Of a stretch of DNA of 64,000 nucleotides, positions 61,201-64,000 are shown one piece after another. The stretch comes from Leptolyngbyaceae cyanobacterium (lineage in GTDB: Bacteria; Cyanobacteriota; Cyanobacteriia; Cyanobacteriales; Aerosakkonemataceae). The notes beneath the pieces are model-generated. The model saw only the letters and a list, made by a program, of their open reading frames with translations, did not search any database and was not told where the DNA came from. Position numbers and translations under genes: made by a program. Within the stretch, counting starts at the first letter, position 1, and every line of letters starts with the position of its first letter. The stretch is taken from the NCBI GenBank assembly GCA_036703985.1, contig DATNQN010000011.1:32571-96570 (forward strand). The letters run 5' to 3'.

Positions 61201-64000
61201 TAGCATCCTGGGTAACTCCATCTTTTCCAACACTGGATTGGGAATCGATTTGGGGAATGACGGAGTACAAGCCAACGATACTGGCGACGCAGACACGGGT
61301 GCGAACAACTTGCAAAATTACCCGGTGTTAACTGGCGCTACCAGCGATGGCACTAGTACCAGTGTGGCAGGAACATTCAACGGCGCGGCAAGTACCAATT
61401 TCACGCTGCAATTCTTCAGTAACGCTACCTCAGATCCGACTGGCTATGGCGAGGGTCAGACATTCCTGGGCTCGACTACCGTCACCACCGACGCCAGCGG
61501 CAATGCCAGCTTTACACCCAACTTTGCCACTGCGGTGGCTGCCGGTCAATATATCACCGCTACTGCCACCGACCCCAGCAATAACACCTCCGAGTTTTCG
61601 ATCGCAGTCCCCGTCACCGCACCCATTGCACCGGGCGCGGTATTAATTAACGAAGTCGTTACCGAACCGCAACAAGACTGGAGTGCGGGCAACTTTACCA
61701 ATCCCAATCCAGGCGGTACTGCCGGAACTAATGACGAATGGGTAGAACTCTACATCACCAAGGATGGACTGAATCTCACCGGGGCTACGATCGAACTTTC
61801 CGACAGTTCTCCCGTAACTGGCACTTTGGTTGCTGGCGGCGCATTTCAGATATCGAATTATATCGGTAGCGGTGGCGGTAGCTTCACCAACACGAAAGCA
61901 GGCGATTACCTGGTACTGGGTAACGTAGCTAGTTCGGGTCAGATGAATAACTCGATCGCGATCGTACTAAAAGACGCTGGCGGTGCGGTCATCGACAAAG
62001 CACAATTTTCAGGTGGGGCAACTAAAATCGGTGATGAAGCAGCAGCCCGCGTTCCCAACGGTACGGACACCGACGATGACGCCACTGACTTCCGCAAACA
62101 AGCCGCCACCCTTGGCACTAGCAACAACATCCCAGAAATCCAAGTATTAGAAACAGCTACCGACATCCCAGATAACACGGGTAGCCTTAACTTCGGCACC
62201 ACTCCTCTAGGTACTGCCATTACCAAAACCTTCACTGTCAAAAACATCGGTTTTAGCGACTTAACCTTAGATACATTGTCCCTCACGGGTACCGGTTTTA
62301 GCTTAGCAAGTCCCTTTGGCAGTACCACCATTGCTGCCGGTAACTCAACAACCCTTGCAGTTAAACTCGACGCCAACAATGCAGGCACTTTCAACGGCAA
62401 TATATCTTTTGGCAACAACGACGCCGACGAAAACCCATTTAATTTCGACATCAGCGGCGTAGTGCAAGCGCCAGAAGTTTCGATTACTGCTGGCACAAAT
62501 CCCGAAGAAGAAGGCGCTACCAAAGGCACATTTAATATTCAGTTGAGCAGTCCCGCACCCGTTGGCGGTTTAACTATTAACTACACATTCGTCGGTCTCG
62601 GTACAGCTAATTACCCTGGCGACTTTAATATCTTTGGTGGCGATAATATTAGCAGCTTCGGTGGCAGCCAATTCGTTATTGCATCTGGAAAAGATACAGC
62701 CACTATTAATATAGTTCCCGTCGATGACAGTATAGTTGACCCAGGTGAAACAGTAAATATTCAACTTGACAATGGCACGAATTACATTGTCAATGGCACT
62801 AATAATCAAGCTAGTCTAACAATTGCCGATAACGACAGCACTGTAGGATTTTCTCAAGCTAATTATCAAGTGGAAGAAAACGGTACAGTAGTTGGCGCAG
62901 CTATTACCATTAACCGGACGGGAAATACATCTTTTGCATCTACTGTAGATGTAGAATTTAAGGGTGATGTTACAGCTATCGGTGGTATAGATTACGATAA
63001 CACCACCCAAACGATCGCGTTTGCTGCTAACGAAACGACAAAAACCATTGTTATTCCCATCATCGAAGATAGCTTAGTTGAAGGTAACGAAAATTTTAAC
63101 TTTAAATTAGTTAGTTCTAGTGCCAACACAGTCATCGAAGCCACCAAACAGTTTGCCAACCTGGAAATCATCGACAACGACAGCAGCATTCAATTCTCTC
63201 AAGCAAACTATCAAGTCAATGAAGACGGTTCAGTAGTTGGTGTTGCTATAACCTTAAATCGAACTGGCGTTACCACAGACACATCCAGTATAGATGTACA
63301 ACTAACAAACGGAACTGCCACAGGCGGAATTGACTTCACTGCTACTACTCAAACTATCAACTTCGCCGCCAACGAAACTTCTCAAACTGTTGTCGTTCCT
63401 ATCACAGAAGATAATTTAGTTGAAGGCAATGAAAATCTCACCCTTACCTTAGCTAATGCCAGTGCAAATACCGCAATCGGTACTCAGAATACCGCTACAT
63501 TAGAAATCATCGACAACGACAGCAGCATCCAATTTTCTCAAGCAAACTATCAAGTCAATGAAGACGGTTCAGTAGTTGGTGTTGCCGTTACTTTAAATCG
63601 AACTGGCGTTACTACTAGTACTGCAAGTGTAGATATTCAACTAATAAACGGAACCGCTACAGGTGGAGTTGATTTTAACAATACAACTCAAACTATCAAC
63701 TTTGCCGCCAACGAAACTTCTAAAACTGTTGTCGTTCCCATCACAGAAGATAGTTTATTTGAAGGAAATGAAAATCTTACCCTCACCTTAGCTAATGCCA
63801 GCACCAATACAAACATTGGTACGCAAAACACTGCTACTCTCACCATTATAGATAATGACACTCCCCCCACAGTCGCTTTCTCTCAAGCGAATTATCAAGT
63901 AAATGAAAATGGTGCTGTTATTGGTGTTGCCGTTACCATTAATCGCACTGGCGATACTAGCGGCGTATCTAATATAGATATTCAACTAACAAATGGTACA
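58292..64000 (+). CDS. Giant DUF4347 / beta-helix / lamin-tail / Calx-beta surface protein (partial)
   Basis: Open from ATG at 58292 to the window edge, 1903 codons, so the 3' end is missing. Order: DUF4347 (about residues 12-165; LHIVSHGSPG with His68 and LLYGCHVAAG with Cys111). Then a CSLREA-like segment (DGLVTLREAIIAANN) and a beta-helix with choice-of-anchor Q-type ending (IIDQRGGERVG...DIGAYE). A second helix follows with five repeats of about 60 residues (NTIGG-T...NIISGNN...LGNYIGT). Next come a lamin-tail-like region from about residue 1113 (VLINEVVTEP), an ASH-like domain (LNFGTTPLGTAITKTFTVKN) and four or more Calx-beta repeats of about 114 residues (FSQANYQVNEDGSVVGVAIT). No signal peptide; DUF4347 proteins of this type often end in RTX or type I secretion signals. 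A surface adhesin or matrix protein is likely. Confidence 0.85.
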   Translation, partial: MPNSISTSKNTNSIVFIDSTVPDYQSLAASVVPGIEVIILYPQIDEIEQITDSLSLRNNINALHIVSHGSPGSLQFGNAQLNSQNLHIYENQLQQWRNSFSDNADILLYGCHVAAGENGVAFIQQLSELTGADIAASDDLTGSAALDGDWDLEVNSGLIEAPLAFQVGVIAYNAVLGTLRVNSTADNTTSGDGLVTLREAIIAANNDTTTDLGETGSGADTIVLSAGNTYNLDAALTAENDFNWGNTGLPVITSNITINGNGAKITGDNNDFRIFRVNTGGNLTLNDLTLTNARVQAGGYGGDAGALLNTNGSVTISNSTFTNNQARDDGGAILNFQGTITIENSTFSNNIASGAPNPNGGAIENDGGNVAGSTFLTLINSTVSGNTADGDGGGIRNRNQANLTLTNSTIAFNTSTASGGGIFNSANATVQNSIVIGNTATNGLDVSGTFTSNNANIIGDTTDSTGFGSDITGFAAASVLNPTLANNGGSTQTHALIAGSVAIDAANNADAPIIDQRGGERVGGVNSGTKADIGAYEATSSYVVTNTNDDNGIGSLRSAINFANINVNPVTANPQDTIRFNIGSGAQTIAPTSALPTITQSIIIDGTTQPGFTTTPIIELDGTNAGVSTNGLTITAGNSTVRGLVINRFTQSGILLQTNGNNIIEGNYIGTDVNGAIDLGNAIDGIRIDNIANNTIGGTTAAQRNIISGNNNSGIYVIGNTATGNQILGNYIGTNATGTASIGNSFFGGVIVSAPNNIIGGTATGAGNLISGNAGRGITIGTSIATGNQILGNLIGTDVNGTSILGNSGDGVNTIASNTIIGGTTAAARNIISGNNNGVVISADNNQVKGNYIGTDITGNVDLGNTFSGVSIISANNTIGGTVAGARNIISGNNSSGVNISTNSATGNQVLGNYIGTKADGTSALGNGSHGIAIFTNAANNAIGSTTAGNTIAFSGADGVSIQSSAGTGNSILGNSIFSNTGLGIDLGNDGVQANDTGDADTGANNLQNYPVLTGATSDGTSTSVAGTFNGAASTNFTLQFFSNATSDPTGYGEGQTFLGSTTVTTDASGNASFTPNFATAVAAGQYITATATDPSNNTSEFSIAVPVTAPIAPGAVLINEVVTEPQQDWSAGNFTNPNPGGTAGTNDEWVELYITKDGLNLTGATIELSDSSPVTGTLVAGGAFQISNYIGSGGGSFTNTKAGDYLVLGNVASSGQMNNSIAIVLKDAGGAVIDKAQFSGGATKIGDEAAARVPNGTDTDDDATDFRKQAATLGTSNNIPEIQVLETATDIPDNTGSLNFGTTPLGTAITKTFTVKNIGFSDLTLDTLSLTGTGFSLASPFGSTTIAAGNSTTLAVKLDANNAGTFNGNISFGNNDADENPFNFDISGVVQAPEVSITAGTNPEEEGATKGTFNIQLSSPAPVGGLTINYTFVGLGTANYPGDFNIFGGDNISSFGGSQFVIASGKDTATINIVPVDDSIVDPGETVNIQLDNGTNYIVNGTNNQASLTIADNDSTVGFSQANYQVEENGTVVGAAITINRTGNTSFASTVDVEFKGDVTAIGGIDYDNTTQTIAFAANETTKTIVIPIIEDSLVEGNENFNFKLVSSSANTVIEATKQFANLEIIDNDSSIQFSQANYQVNEDGSVVGVAITLNRTGVTTDTSSIDVQLTNGTATGGIDFTATTQTINFAANETSQTVVVPITEDNLVEGNENLTLTLANASANTAIGTQNTATLEIIDNDSSIQFSQANYQVNEDGSVVGVAVTLNRTGVTTSTASVDIQLINGTATGGVDFNNTTQTINFAANETSKTVVVPITEDSLFEGNENLTLTLANASTNTNIGTQNTATLTIIDNDTPPTVAFSQANYQVNENGAVIGVAVTINRTGDTSGVSNIDIQLTNGT

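Overview
The window reads as chromosomal DNA of a cyanobacterium, probably filamentous (Oscillatoriales-like). Signs are frequent HIP1-type GCGATCGC octamers (for example 9712-9719 and 36035-36042), cyanobacterial families (ClpC, NdhK, KirBac-type channel, DUF1824, DUF2949, acyl-lipid desaturase) and many short dispersed palindromic repeats. No rRNA, tRNA or CRISPR array was seen. The genus is inference only.

Region 1 (about 0.1-18.6 kb) is a loose hopanoid locus. It holds hpnP (C-2 methylase), hpnH (adenosyl-hopene transferase), hpnA (sugar epimerase-like), hpnG (phosphorylase-like), hpnB (glycosyltransferase-like) and shc (squalene-hopene cyclase). The hpn genes lie in both orientations and are interleaved with a Zn-protease-like membrane protein, a TetR regulator divergent from a delta-9 desaturase, an AcrB-type RND permease, and Uma2, TraX and GlsB-type proteins. 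Together they suggest coordinated remodelling of membrane lipids. The TetR protein carries what looks like a dead tyrosine-recombinase domain, and a perfect 7-3-7 palindrome lies in its promoter region.

Region 2 (18.7-31.5 kb) holds small cyanobacterial conserved genes (DUF2949, DUF1824, DUF1499), a consensus CRP-type site, an FAD oxidoreductase, a GH57 enzyme, a stand-alone Cas6, a 1217-residue NB-ARC protein with 14 WD40 repeats, and an isolated ndhK two bases from a cytochrome P450.

Region 3 (31.8-46.9 kb) holds a CHRD-RTX protein, an XdhC/MocA-like pair, clpC, a complete sugar ABC importer (binding protein, two permeases, ATPase), a half-size TauE, a KirBac-type channel, and decayed genes (GST, BrnT).

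Region 4 (47-64 kb) holds a hydrolase cluster (CocE/NonD, cupin, cysteine hydrolase, and a divergent amidohydrolase), a beta-helix protein, two 2OG-Fe(II) oxygenase-type proteins, and the first 1903 codons of a giant surface or secreted protein (DUF4347, beta-helix, lamin-tail, Calx-beta) that runs off the window.

The intergenic DNA has its own structure. There are a 105-bp MITE in three copies (one split by a 103-bp element with CTAG duplications), a 33-bp GAAACCCGG palindrome in seven copies, CACAGAT repeats (one copy with 18-bp terminal inverted repeats), and AGGACTGAAGTCCT palindromes. Several genes end inside such repeats, which supply their last codons and stop.
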